Below, piece after piece: positions 45,765 to 57,400 of a DNA stretch of 64,000 bases. The stretch comes from Rhipicephalus microplus (lineage: Eukaryota; Arthropoda; Arachnida; Ixodida; Ixodidae). The translations under genes were made by a program, and so were the position numbers. The notes below the pieces were generated by a model. It was not told the origin of the DNA and searched no databases. It saw only the letters and a program-made list of their open reading frames with translations. The DNA lies in assembly GCF_043290135.1 (NCBI RefSeq), contig NC_134707.1:79936987-80000986 (forward strand), read 5' to 3'. Within the stretch, counting starts at the first letter, position 1, and each line of letters opens with the position of its first letter.

Positions 45765-46930
45765 AGTGCGTGCATTTCAGTGATGCCCTCGAACCTTTCT
45801 TACTTTCACTTCGTCGAATTGAATAAACGTGTTATTTTAGTTTTACTTACTTTTCTCTTCACAGATTAAATAAATCATATGAGCCACACCCAGCTTAATC
45901 ATGTGAGCCGCGCTATTTCGTTCGTCAAAGTAACTGCCCAATTTTTTCAAGATAGCGAATCGATGAACATCTAGAATTTCCCTGCGTCAGGAGAACAAAG
46001 CTTTATGATGATGATGATGATTCCACAGCCATGGCTCATAACCACTCAGGGCGATTTATCGAAGGTCCAACTTCGTTTTCCTCATTCAGCCCTTTGAAAC
46101 AACAGTATGCTTTCAACAAGCTAAACATGAAGTATTTGCTAATGAAAGCGCTATCCTGCTGATACAAAAGGCTTTTAGCATCAGGCCTCCAGTTTTATGA
46201 AACAATTGAATCCAATACATCCCAGAACTATACTAAAGTTTTGGGTAATGTTAAGCGTTTTGCTGCCTCATTACACTCATCTTTGTTTCGCAAAATGCGT
46301 ATTTTAGAGCATCACAAGAGGATAAATTTTAACGAAATCATGAATAGTCTAATCGAAATTGTTGCAGAGCTTAGCTGTATTATCCCGAAGCTATATTCTA
46401 AAAGTATTCTTTTAACTCAAAAGTTCATGCAGTAAAATATTATTCGCTTTGTCTGTGCCCATAGATGCTCTTATTCAAAATTAGTAAAAAAAACTGCATG
46501 CTTTATTGTTAACATCTGTTTCCTAACCTAAAGATTTTACATTTTAATTCATAAAACCACACGAACACTGCAATTGTAAACACCAGATAACCAGGTTCAG
46601 TATTTCAATGTGCCTCCCCGAAATTTATGCTTACCTTACTGATTCTGGCGTTTCATATTTTGGTCTATTTGTGGCGTTAAGCGTCGTCAAGTCGCTGCGC
46701 TCTTTTGGTAAGCTAGAAAGCGAGAAAAAATAGAAATGATTTGAACGCTAACAATCGTTTCACTTCATTCAGATAGGAATGCATGAGGCGAAGCGTGTTT
46801 CATTTATCAGCTGCGGTGGCGGCTACACACCCCGAAGCAGGCAAAGAATAAGTGCCGTTTCCGTCCACTTTCGCTCGTGAAAATCGACAGGCCGATAACA
46901 GAAATGTTTCCGAGCACCAATGCCGCCCTT
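45765..46930. other. AT-rich interior of the nested element
   Basis: No coding signal or recognisable repeat beyond a short (ATG)n tract near 46005. The small ORF at 46241-46435 has no recognisable motif. Confidence 0.4.
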
Positions 46931-47049
46931 GCGGGCTTTTGGCGCTTCTATCCAACATACCTTGAACCCAGCTATTGCCGGTACGCGGTGCTTGCGCAGT
47001 CCGCGGCCGGCTGTTCGACTGTTCTAGACAGGTCTGATTCTGTCTGTAA
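46931..47049 (-). repeat. Right inverted repeat of the nested element
   Basis: In inverted orientation it reads TTACAGACAGAATCAGACC and ends CGCCAAAAGCCCGC. It is the counterpart of 43812-43951, 3.0 kb apart, on either side of the Tc1-like transposase. Confidence 0.7.
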
Positions 47050-47999
47050 GTCACAATTTTCACTGTTTTTATTTCAGTGTGTCGGATGAAGACTTGCGTG
47101 TAGCACTCGCTTTGTATGTAAAGGCGACAGACGTCTCAAACGAGAACTAGAGGGCTCAAGGAATTCGGGACAAAGGGTCGACGACGTGCATAGTGCGGCT
47201 GAAGCTCTACAGTGGCACCAAGGTTGCAGACCGGCCACGCCAGCTGAGCGTCACCGGAGATAGGGCCTTTTGCTCCAGGACGACCGCCACAGTGTCTGCG
47301 CCGTCTCAGCAAGGGCAACATTCGGCCTGAGTGTAGGGTTTCACGTCGCACACATTGCCACCGATTAGGCCAAGAAGACAGTGGGATGCTGGGCGTACTG
47401 GAGGAGAAGACACCGCAGAACTGGTCACGGACGAGGAGAACGCCGAGAAAGCCACGAGCGAAGTGCTGCCGAAGTATCGGTGGACGTGTAGTGGAAAATC
47501 TAATTCCATTGGAGAAGAAGCAAGACAGTCAGAAAAAGGAGGGACGCCTAAAATAAACAAAGACTGTAGGCAACGACACCGGCCGCATCGAAGGGGGATG
47601 ACTGTGCGGCTGCGCGGTCACCATGTTGAATCGTGACGCAACGCTGAATGCGAGTGAAATCCTAAACACGGCCGAAGCGAAGGGACCACCGCCAAAAGCG
47701 GCGGCCTTCGGTGGGTTCAACTTCAAGCCAAAGCCGAACCTGCTACCGGATCTAAAGGTGGCAGGGCTACTACTCGCCATTGGTCATTGTGTTTCGCGGT
47801 GCGTCATGCGGCCACGGTGAGAACCAAGCTGCTGCTGACGTAAGAATGGAGAGCTATGGCAGATTCGTGAACTGTACTTTCCCAATGAGGCTAAGTTAGG
47901 CTGCGTAAACCTCCAGCAAAAGACGTCATCGTAGTGGTGAAAGCACTCGTACGAGGTATTTGCTGTGCTGTCCGATCGTTCTCATAAAAAAAAATCGCC

Positions 48000-48990
48000 A
48001 TGGCGAATGACGGTGCACTCCGTTTTACGACGCTAAATGTTCGAGGGCTGTATGTCAGAAAGCGGCAATACAAGCTTAGCCACCTCTACTTCCTAACCAG
48101 TATTGATATAGCGGTAGTGCAGGAAACAAAAGTAGAACTTGAAAAGCAGATGAACCGCATGGTGCTGTTGTTCCGTAATAGATACAATACAGCACGCGTT
48201 GTAGGAACATCAGCGGATTGTGACATTTTCGTTAGAAATGATTTGACCATAATATAAGAGAAGCTTGTTTCATGTCAAAGGGGAAAGCTACTGCTGGCTA
48301 ACTTTTATTTGTAGTTCTTAGAGTCGCGTGCACATGTGTTGTTTGTTCACTCGCCGAATACCGAAAAGTAACGCTCGGCTTTGTGGAAAATGTACGCCAA
48401 TATTTAGACTGTTCAAAAACCGTAGTAATGCTTGGAGAATCTAATTGTATGTGTTTCGCAGCAGATGGAATGAGCAACCGCCCAGTATGAGATAAAAACG
48501 CTCTTCTTTTAGGTGTCATTGTACAAGAAGCTGATCTTGAGGATGCTGGTCACCTCTTGTAGAGTTATGACACGGCTCGCTGCCTTCACGCACTTTCAGG
48601 CCGAAAGCCATGATGGGTTAGACAGAGCATGTCTCGTAGACTTCGTACAAAAGTGCGGTGACGATGGCGTGAGACATGTGTCGTCCAACGATCATAGTCC
48701 CGTATTTTTCAGTATAGGCAAAAAGCAACTGAATTTGACATTCCACTAAAAGGCGTGGATCTTCAACGATGAGCAACTGCAGAGTGAATCACTTTGTAAA
48801 TATGTGAGAGGAAAGCTGCATAAATTGACTTGACCTATACAAAGGCACCATGCATGAATTGTAAATTTTTTAAGCAGGAAGAACCGATTAAAGGAATGGA
48901 GTAAGCCACGATGGCTACGTATTACAAAAGGACGAAACCAAAACTACATAAGGCCATTTTTTTATGTTGTGCGGACTTCAAACTGAAAGC
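48000..48990 (+). pseudogene. LINE C ORF2, endonuclease part only
   Basis: Starts MANDGALRFTTLNVRGL (catalytic Asn region), followed by IAVVQETKVELEKQ. GDFN is altered to GESN in VVMLGESNCMCF (~48420), and SDH to NDH in SSNDHSPVFFSIG (~48687). The frame then shifts and decays. The RT is missing, so the copy is 3'-incomplete. Confidence 0.65.
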
Positions 48991-49083
48991 CCAGGCCGTA
49001 AAACCAAAGAAACAAACTAAAGAGTCGGATGGAGCTGATCGAAGACAAGTTCTAAGTCGTAGTCAAAATACCATTATTTGAAA

Positions 49084-49332
49084 GGGGCCCCACTGCGGTG
49101 GTCTAGTAGCTAAGGTACTCGGCTGCTGACCCGCAGGTTGCGGGATCGAATCCCTGCCGCAGCGGCTGCATTTCCGATGGAGGCGGAAATGCTGTAGGCC
49201 CGTGTTCTCAGATTTCGGTGCACGTTAAACAACCCCAGGTGGTCAAAATCTCCGGAGCCTTCTACTACGGCGTCTCTCATAGTCATATGGTGGTTTTGGG
49301 ACGTTAAATCCTACATATCAATCATCAGTCAA
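49084..49332 (+). mobile_element. Ruka-like tRNA-derived SINE, nearly full length
   Basis: The head is tRNA-like: GCCCCACTGCGGTGGTCTAG with an A box (TGGTCTAGTAGC) and a B box (GGGATCGAATCCC). A body shared with the copies at 38485 and 53765 follows (GCATTTCCGATGGAGGCGG, GGTGGTTTTGGGACGTTAAA), with tail CATATCAATCAT. I recognise this from memory as the Ruka family of ixodid ticks. No clear flanking duplication was seen. Confidence 0.75.
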
Positions 49333-49439
49333 TCGAACGACTTGAAAAAGTGTGGCACGAGAGGCCTACCAAACGTTCTCTCAACGTTAAGATCAGCACA
49401 ACGTTAAGAGGCGCAGGTAAATTATGCCGTGCATGACTT

Positions 49440-49861
49440 CCATGTCATGAATATGTTTGGACGTTTCATTTACATTCTTCATCTATTAATGTCACCTGAT
49501 ACTAAATGTCATCTGATACCAACTTTGGTATATATGGAGCTAGCGAAACGGCCGCAAGCGTGCTATGAGAGTAGCATGAAGTCATGTTTTACATAAAATT
49601 AATGTCGGGATTATCATATTTGGACGTGTCATTTATATTCACCGTCTATTCACGTCCAGTAATACGAAATTTGGTATATGTCGAACAAGTGCAACGGCCG
49701 CGAGAACGCTAAGAGCGTAGCAGGTAATCATGTTTTACATGAAACGCATATTGTGATTATCAAGTTTAGACGTGTCACTTACATTCGTCATCTATTCACT
49801 TCCCGCGATACCAAATTTGGCACACGTGGAGCTAGCGCAACGGCGGCGAGCATGTCATGAA
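49440..49861 (+). repeat. Diverged ~145-bp tandem repeat, left part (about three units)
   Basis: Recurring blocks are TCATGTTTTACAT, GGACGTGTCATTTA, ATACCAAATTTGGTATA-type palindromes, and GAGCTAGCGAAACGGCCG followed by an AGCGTAGCA-type end. Units begin near 49440, 49584 and 49732. Confidence 0.7.
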
Positions 49862-49975
49862 GAACGCAATGTACTCGGACGCAGCGTTTACGCACGCCCA
49901 GGCTGGGCGCAGTGACGCCACGCTAACAAAACGCGAGCACTCTATAGTGTGCCGCCAGGCGCAACCAGTGCGAAT

Positions 49976-50575
49976 GGATGGATGGATGGATATGGTTGTA
50001 CCCTTTAGATCGGGCGGTGGCTAGCGCCAGCAAGCCGTAATACCTAATGAACCAAAAACTAGATTTTTTTTTTCCTTAAATAGTGAGGTTGAGGAATGGT
50101 ACTTTGCAGTGAAGGGTTTAATTTTCACTCGCGCCTTGACTTTAGCCACCAATCAGATAACCTCCTTCTAGTTAATTCTGCCCGCTCAAAATCTATTTTG
50201 CCCTCTCTGTCCCTAAACCCCAGTGCTTTGAAAAACTCTGTGCCATCATCCTGAGCTATAGGGTGAAGCCCTTTACAGAACATTATCAAGTGTTTGGAAG
50301 TTTCTTCTTCCTCTCCACACGCACTGCATACTGTGTCTACCCCTTCGTATTTGGCCCGATATGTCTTGGTTCGCAATACTCCCGTTCTGGCCTCAAACAG
50401 TAGAGAACTACCCCGAGTCTTAGTAGAGAATTTTTCCTTGGCAATTTCCTGCTTAAAAATTCGATAGATCTCTAGTGCGGACTTCTAAATCATGCCGATT
50501 CTCCCCATATCAGTCAATGCTTCCTTCACCTTCTTCTTAATCGATAATTCTCTTTCGTTTTGCCCCCTCCTGTTT
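49976..50575 (-). mobile_element. 3' tail of a non-LTR retrotransposon, minus strand
   Basis: A 5'-truncated fragment, inserted within the ~145-bp repeat, which continues on the other side at 50925. Its 3' end carries a short (ATCC)n microsatellite (49975-49991 as GATG repeats on plus). It codes only for the C-terminal part described separately. Confidence 0.6.
50125..50560 (-). pseudogene. LINE C-terminal zinc-finger region, partial
   Basis: Read on minus, NERELSIKKKVKEALTDMGRIGM, a stop, then SALEIYRIFKQEIAKEKF and ARTGVLRTKTYRAKYEG lead into VCSACGEEEETSKHLIMFC, a C-x2-C-x8-H-x4-C zinc motif, and end LSDWWLKSRRE. The pattern is that of the post-RT region of many arthropod LINEs. The clade cannot be set from this fragment alone. 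The Met at 50376 is internal. Confidence 0.65.
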
Positions 50576-50924
50576 TTTAAGTACCAGCGTCCACCGGTGC
50601 GGCCTGGTGGCAACCAGCGCTAAATGCGACATGCTGCATTTTGCACTGATGACGTTACTTAGCACCGCATCTGCTTCTCTTCGTGGTGATGGGACGCCTT
50701 GTGCGCTCAAACGCGCATGCGCCAACACAACGTGGCGGGTGCCTGCGAGTATATGGCATTCAGATCCACAATGAAGGTCAGTGGGTAGATCCACTGATCT
50801 CTACAATATCGGCGCCTCGCATGGCACTCCCGCCGTGACGGGGTAAAACAAACGCCGGCGACCACGCACGCTGGCTCACGTCGAAGTGTATTGGCGCCTT
50901 GAGTGTGACGTATAATAATGTTCT
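50576..50924. other. Unassigned segment between LINE tail and tandem repeat
   Basis: Moderately GC-rich sequence with no frame I can assign. The minus ORF at 50537-50794 is a frame shadow of the LINE tail at its end. Confidence 0.4.
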
Positions 50925-51208
50925 TACATGAAACGCATCTCATGATTATCATGTTTGCACCAGTCACATACCTTCGTCATCCATTCGCGTGACGTAATAC
51001 CAAACTTTGGCATATGTGAAGGTAGCGAAGCGGCCGAGAGCGCATCATGAGTGTGGGACGTGTGTTGTTAAATGACACACATGCAATGAACGTCATTTTT
51101 GACATGTCAATTACCTATGTCGTCCGTTCTCGTCCCGTCATACCGAATTTGGTACATATGAAGCTAGCGAAACGGCCGGGAGCGCACCATGAGCGTAGCA
51201 TGTAGCCG
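50925..51208 (+). repeat. Diverged ~145-bp tandem repeat, right part (about two units)
   Basis: TTACATGAAACGCAT, TTCGTCATCCATTCGCGTGA and GAAGCTAGCGAAACGGCCG repeat the blocks of 49440-49861 in the same orientation. Confidence 0.7.
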
Positions 51209-52423
51209 AATGACAAGAGGTGCAGTTATAGTTGGTGGCAAATTATGATCAAACTATTCAGTGCTCCCCGACTAAAATTCAAGTACTACTTAGAAAATTT
51301 TCTTTCATTGTGATTGATACAACACTCTACCTGGAAGAAAAATTATATGGAAGCTGCGGTTGAAGTTTACACATTACTCTGCTTATTTCTCACATGAGAT
51401 GCTTATATTCATGCATATTTCGGGTTACCTTCAGTGTTTCACACATAACTAATTACGTGCAGCCATTCTTATTTTACAGCAGTCACTACCACAATGTTTC
51501 CCCAAGTTTCAAATGTCAGCTCGGCGACTTAGTCTAGAACAGTCTTTGTTGATTTTGTTCTCCTTTTGTTATACTTCTAAGTTAAAGGATCACACGTCTT
51601 GCTCACATCACGTGAGCCTTCCTGTAACACATTTACAGGCAGCAAATATGACCAGAGATAGCCGAGCAATATGGTAGATTTGTTCTAATCTTTTTACAGA
51701 TAATTACACTGTAGCACAGCAGCATGGTATACCATTGGTATACATATGCACCATGGGTCCACTTACATGAGCCAAAGGCTATGACTGGCAGCTGCGCTTT
51801 CTGTGTACACATAATAATAGCCGCAGATATGCACCTAGGTGCTACACTAAAGGCCATAACTCACCGCAGGACAAAGTAATTGAACAAGTTACAAAGAAAA
51901 CGTTCTCCCTGTACTTCTTTTTTTTACGTTTTTTTATTGCGTCACGTCACTATCTTTTGCACAGTATGAGCGAGCTATTCCAACGACTCTGTTATGGTAT
52001 TCTTCAATGTGTGCACACTTCTTTATGCTGATGTAGCGTTTTTTTCATATGCTTATTCTACGTATCTTGCGTTTCGTAGTCGTATCATGCGTTTTTGCAT
52101 CCTATCTATACTTTAAGCGTGCTTGTCGTACGCATTCCTGAGTTGATATTTCACAACAGCAGTATTTCGCAGCTTTCTTTTCTTGCGGTTACGACTAATA
52201 TAAATGCCCAGCTATTGCCTAAGCTTGCACTTATTGCCATTTCCTTCAGTAAATTTCACGCGAAAAAATATTCGCCCTTTTTGCTTCTCGGGCGAGAACC
52301 GAAAGCAACTGCTAAGTAGCCGCGACGACGCTGCTCGTGACCATTCGTTACACTACAATAGAGTCCACATTGAAACAGAAAAACAAACATGCATCATGTA
52401 CGTACATCGACAATGACATGGGG
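51209..52423. other. AT-rich intergenic stretch
   Basis: No repeat, RNA gene or coding motif recognised. The short ORFs at 51633-51857 (minus) and 52095-52416 (plus) have no recognisable domain. Confidence 0.4.
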
Positions 52424-52948
52424 CCCCGCAGGACCGTCTGCTTAGCAGGCGTTTGGTGTGTAGTGACACCATAAACCTCAGCTAACGGGGTGCTTTTGAC
52501 TCCCTCCCACGCCTAGCCGTGCGTGGCTGAGCCATGACAGGCGAAAAGGGGATCCTGGGGGTTGAGCTGACGCTGGGTGTTTGGACCTTTAAGGCCCCCC
52601 GGCAGAGGCAACACAGCCTTTTGGTCCCTGCTTCACGTAGACGGCAACCCTGGGCTGACCCACCCAGGGGAAATCGGCAGTCGCCTTTTCCTATCTCTTT
52701 CTTTCTACATCTTCGTCTCATCTCTCACTTCTTATCTGTCCTGTCATCTTCTCTTTTACGTTTACTTCCATTTTCCTGGTGGCGAGGGTTAACCCCGTGT
52801 AGATACCCAACTTGGGTAGTTATATTCGGTTGTAGCGGCGATGCATGGCTGGCGTCCCCAAGTGTTTACTAATCAACCTTGTAGCGTCCCCTGGTTTGGC
52901 TCAGTGGTGGGTGGCCATCATCGTCGCCGAACTTTACACAATCTGTAT

Positions 52949-54380
52949 GGCCAACTTTTTGCCCCCTCTTCCTGATCGCCACCCGAAAAGGTGGCGCACC
53001 GAAGAACAGTTCTTTTCGTCAAAATCGAAGCAGTCTTTCCCAAAGTTTCATGTTGTGCATAGTCAGAAAGAAAACAAAACAGTCCGAGCAATTTCACCTT
53101 TTTTCGTCACAAAAACACTCACTGAAGCAATCGGCCCAGGGTATCGTGTAACCAAGTTAAGGAAGTGGTGGCCTCCTTTTGGAGGTTCGCGACAAGCTCT
53201 AATGCGACAACCTATATAAACTAGTACCGTTCGTGGGTGTCCCAGTTTTCATAGGCCCCCACAGATACCTGAACACAATTCGCGGTGTCATTTCTGATGA
53301 CCGTCTTGGATTATCAAAGAGTGAATCATTGGAAGGCTGGCAAGACCAGAATGTAGTGAAGGTCCAACGAATAGGGATACGACAAAACAAAAAAGAAACA
53401 CCAACAAAATATATAATTATCACCTTCGGTACCAGTGACTTACCCGACTCAATTGAGACCAGCTACTGCAGGCTTCGTGTCAGGCCCTACATATCAAATC
53501 CTCGTAGGTGTTTCAAATGTCAGCGCTTTGGACATGTGTAGCAAAGCTACAGAGGGTGCGCTACTTCCGCAAACTGTTGCTCCAACGAACACCCATCAGA
53601 CGACTGTACTGCTGCAGCCCGCTGTGCGAACTGCCGAGGAGACCGCCCCGCCTTCCCGCGAACGTGCCCATCCTGGAAAAAGAAAAAAACTAATTGTTGA
53701 ACCTAAAGTGAAATTCAATCTGACCTTTCAAGAGGCGCGCCAGCGCTTCTCTTTCCATAACAAGTCTAGTGGCTAAGGTACTCGGCTGCTAAACCGCAGG
53801 TCACGGGATGGAATCCCAGCTGCAGCGGCTGCATTTTCGAGGGAGGCGGAAATGCCGTAGGCCCGTGTGCTCAGATTTTGGCGCACCTTGAAGAACCCTA
53901 GGTCGTCAAAATTTCCGGAGCCTTCCACTACCGCGTCTCTCTTAATCATATGGTGGTTTTGGGACGTCAAACCCAACATATCTATCAATCAATCTCTCCA
54001 TAATAAGCATTCTTCTTCCTTTGCGGATGTGACGCGCCAGGGCGCCGCATCACATTATTCCGCGCCTGCGATTGTCACACAAAGTGTGACCGTGGTCACG
54101 CCATCGGCGCCAAAGGAGGGAGTAGCCTGTGCTGCTCCGCCTCCTGCTAAACGGGTTTAGCAGACTTCAGAGTGCCGGACTCCGGACCACTGCACCTGCA
54201 GTTAGGTCCGAAACTTCTGTGAATGTGCCTGCTCATCAGGCACCATCCGCCACCTTGCAGGAGGTGATGGATGCAAGTCCCACTCCTCCGGCGCTTCAGA
54301 CGCCGAAGGATGGGCGCAACTCCTTGGATCGCGCCCAGAAAAAAAAAGTCGAATTACGGGGCCACCAAAAGGCCCTGTAA
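52949..54380 (+). pseudogene. LINE D ORF1 (gag-like), disrupted
   Basis: It starts MANFLPPLPDRHPKRW, with SFPKFHVVHSQKENKTVRAI, then shifts frame to VPVFIGPHRYLNTIRGVISD and VVKVQRIGIRQNKKETPTKY. The knuckles are spread over two frames: CFKCQRFGHV then a stop, CCSNEHPSDDC, and CANCRGDRPAFPRTC (~53505-53670). A Ruka-like SINE interrupts it at 53765. SLHNKHSSSFADV resumes after the SINE. The Pro/Ala-rich tail ends near 54380. Confidence 0.75.
53765..53992 (+). mobile_element. Ruka-like SINE inside LINE D ORF1
   Basis: Head TCTAGTGGCTAAGGTACTCG, B-box region CACGGGATGGAATCCC, body and tail GGGACGTCAAACCCAACATA then TCAATCAA. It is flanked by imperfect direct repeats TCTCTTTCCATAACAAG (53748-53764) and TCTCTCCATAATAAG (53993-54007), so this insertion is older than the one in LINE B. 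Confidence 0.82.
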
Positions 54381-54430
54381 CCTGAAGTAACACTTTTTGT
54401 ACACACAGTACCACACATCTTTAATAGGAC

Positions 54431-57400
54431 ACGGATAATACAGTGGAACGTCGGAGGACTGCCGATCAACCTCGAAGAATCCAGAAACTTTCACAGATCC
54501 ACCAAAAGTGCTGTGTGTGCAAGAAACGCACTTAAAATCTTGACACACTAACTTTCTACGCAGTTACGTTATCTTTTGAAGAGACCGAGGTGATGCTGTC
54601 GCCTCATCCGGTGGTGTTGCCATAGTAGTTAATCAAGAAACAGCCTGTACACATTTACCCCTTCAGACACCCCTGGAAGCAGTAGATGTCCGAGCTGTCA
54701 TCTACAACAAATTGGTAAAGATTTGCAGTATTTACATACCGCCACACCATCAACTGACTAAACATGAGTTTCATTCGCTGATAGCTGAGTTTCCAGAACC
54801 GTACCTCGTCCTAGGGGACGTTATTGCTCACAGTAGCCTATAGAGTGACTCTCGCTGCTACGCGCGAGGCCGCCGTATTGAACAGTTCCTTTTGTCTTCC
54901 GGTGCGTGTTTCCTCAATCGAGAAGAGACAACATACTATAGCCTGGCTAAAGATACCTACCCATCGATAGACCTCAGCATTGTCTCTCCATCGCTCCTAC
55001 CAATACTCACATGGAAAGTCATAAATAACCCTTACGGAAGTGACCATTTTTCTATAATTTTCAGTAGACTAACATCATCTGAATGTTTTTCACGTGTTCC
55101 CAAATGGTTCATAAAAAAGCCGATTGGGACAAGTTTTATAAGATAGCTAGCTTAGATTGGACTGAAATATGCGGTTCTAGCATAATTGCATCTGTATAGT
55201 AGTTTACTGCTTCTGTTATTGAAGCTGCGGCTAAGTGCAATCAGAAAAAATCTGTACTACCCAGAAAACGCTGCGTTTTCTGGTAGAACTGTGAGTGTTT
55301 CAATGCGCGCAAACAGCAACACAAAGCACGGAAGCGTTTTCGAGAATCCCCAGCCACCGAGAACCTTGTAAATTTTAAAAACAGTCACAAAGCAGAAGAA
55401 CGCGTCGGCAGGCCAGAGGGGAGAGCTGGCAGAAGTTTCTATCTGGTATCAACTGATATACACATGAAGCAAAAGTCTGGAGGATGGTCAGTCGGGTAGT
55501 AGGGCGAGAAGCACATCCTCTTCCTCTAGTAAGCACACAAGGCTACGGTTTACAAGACCAAGCGAACTCTCTCGGTGCACACTTCGAACAGGTCTCCAGC
55601 TCAGCCCATTACAGGCCAGCGTTTTAACATCACAAGGCGAGAACAGAAAAACAAAAAATATATACAACGGAAATCCACAAATAATGACTCATACAATGAA
55701 CATTTCGTCTTGGCAGAACTAAAGGCATCGCTAAATTGCTGTAACAGGACCACCCCAGGCTCCGACTGTATAGCGTACGAAATGCTGAAACGTCTGCCCC
55801 TTGATCAACTCCTTTCCTCGTATAATGCTCTTTGGTTTTCCGGGGAGATCCTTTCCGCCTGAAAGAAGCCATCATTATTCCAATCCTTAAACAGGGTAAG
55901 GACCCATCTTCAGCATCAAGTTACAGGCCCATAGCATTGACGAGTTGCCTTTGCAAGGTCTTTGAGAAAATGATAAACAGGCGACTGATGCGCTTCCTTG
56001 AAACAAATAGCCTACTTGACCCATAACAGTGCGAGTTTCGGGAGACTAAATCCACTACTGACCACCTTGTCCATATCGAGGCACAAGTTTGTGATGCTTT
56101 CATTCAGAAATAATTTTTTCTTTCTGTGTTCCTAGATATGGAAAAGGCCTATAACACAACGTGGCGCTTTGGCATACTTTGAGACCTGTCACACCTAGGT
56201 GTTCGGAGCAGAAGGTTGGCTATAATCGCAAACTACCTGTTCAATCGAACATTCCGTGTACGAGTAGACACTGTATTGTCCCGTTCTACTGTTCAAGAAA
56301 CAGGAGTGCTGGAAGGAGGTGTACTGAGTAGTACACTATTTATAGTCAAAATGAACTCCTTGCGCCTCGCTATACCACGAAATATGTTTTACTGTACATA
56401 TGTTGATGATGTGCAGGTCGTTTTTCAGTCCTGTAACCTCTCAGTGTGGGAACGTCGTGTTTAATTAGGTTTGAACAAGGTCTCTCAATGGGCAGATCAG
56501 AGGGGCTTTCAACTGAACACGCAAAAAAGTACCTGCATCCTGTTCTGCCGGAAGAGGGGTGTTCTTCCCGATCCTGAGGTTGACCTACATGGCAAACGTC
56601 TGGCTGTAAAGTCTGAGCATACGTTTCTGGGCCTAATATTGGACGCAAAACTAAACTTCGTACCATTTATCAAGTGTTTAAAGAACAGGTGCTTAAAGAC
56701 AATGAGTTATCTGGAAGTGTTGTCACACACTGCGTGGGTAGGGACAGGACATACCTGATCGATTTGTATAGAATCCTCGTACGCACTCGCCTAGATTACG
56801 GTGCCATCACCTATCAGTCTACGTCCCCATCAGCCTTAAAGAGGCTCGACCCCGTCCGCCATCTAGGCATTCGTCTTTCTACGGGTGCCTTTCGAACTAG
56901 CCCCGTAGAAAGCATGTATGTAGAATTAGATGAATGGTCGCTCCATCTGCAGAGATGTTACCTGTCATTCACATACTATCTCAAGGTTAACGCTGACGAG
57001 GAACATCCCGCTCAAACCATAATTAATGATGTGTCCAATGCTGCCTTGCTCAACAACCGTCCTTCACTGAGACAGCCCTACTCGATCCGTGTAAGGAGCC
57101 TCACTGAGGAAACAGCCGGAGTTGATGGCTCCCGCAGCATATCCACCGGCGTGGAAGCGGCAGATAATTGACTATGATGTATCCTTCACGGAGCTTAGTA
57201 AACACGCACCTACTGCGCACATCCGCTCACACTTCCTCGAACTTCAACATAAATACACTTGCCCGGAATTCCTTACAGAGGCGCCAGTCTCATACTGGTG
57301 TGTCCTATGCATCTGTTGGCTCATCCTTCTTAAAATCGGTATTCTGCAGCCGAAAACCAATATCTTCACTGCAGAAGTCCATGCGATATATGTGGCCGGC

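Larger units (their letters stand above)
43344..47076. mobile_element. Nested DNA-transposon-like insertion inside LINE C
   Basis: This 3.7-kb block divides LINE C ORF1. It contains a hairpin-forming segment at its left edge, a pair of inverted repeats (43812-43951 and 46931-47049) and a decayed Tc1-like transposase between them. Edges are inferred from where ORF1 homology stops and restarts, so they are approximate. No clear TA or other target duplication was seen. It may be more than one nested element. Confidence 0.5.
43083..47790 (+). pseudogene. LINE C ORF1, split by a nested insertion
   Basis: The left part has FLHLHVKARPHREEYF (~43093), matching FLHGDIKARPYRAEDV of copy B, then a basic stretch and VVDPA equivalent near 43300. 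The right part resumes with SDEDLRVALALYVK at ~47083, matching PDEDVRTTLVNYGK. The DKGSTTCIVRLKL region follows, and the GFNFKPKPNLLPD tail near 47714 matches copy A. The zinc knuckles are not recognisable. Stops in every frame. Confidence 0.6.
42929..49083 (+). mobile_element. LINE copy C, Tx1/L1-like, decayed and interrupted
   Basis: It begins TAGTATTGGACTTCAGAC right after GGAGCAATTAG, the decayed equivalent of GGCGCAATTGG. The 5' junction is thus at the same tRNA position as copies A and B. ORF1 homology runs to ~43343, is interrupted to ~47076, and resumes at GTGTCGGATGAAGAC. ORF2 endonuclease starts at 48000. Clear homology fades after ~48790 (matching LINE B ORF2 just past the endonuclease), and the RT is not recognisable. 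The right boundary is uncertain; the array does not resume in the window. Confidence 0.7.

Noticed and set aside
50537..50794. 85-codon minus ORF
   Set aside because: Its C-terminus overlaps the LINE tail in another frame and the rest has no motif.
52534..52872. 112-codon ORF in the 5' leader of LINE D
   Set aside because: Not conserved as an open frame in copy E and without motif; the region is the shared untranslated leader.
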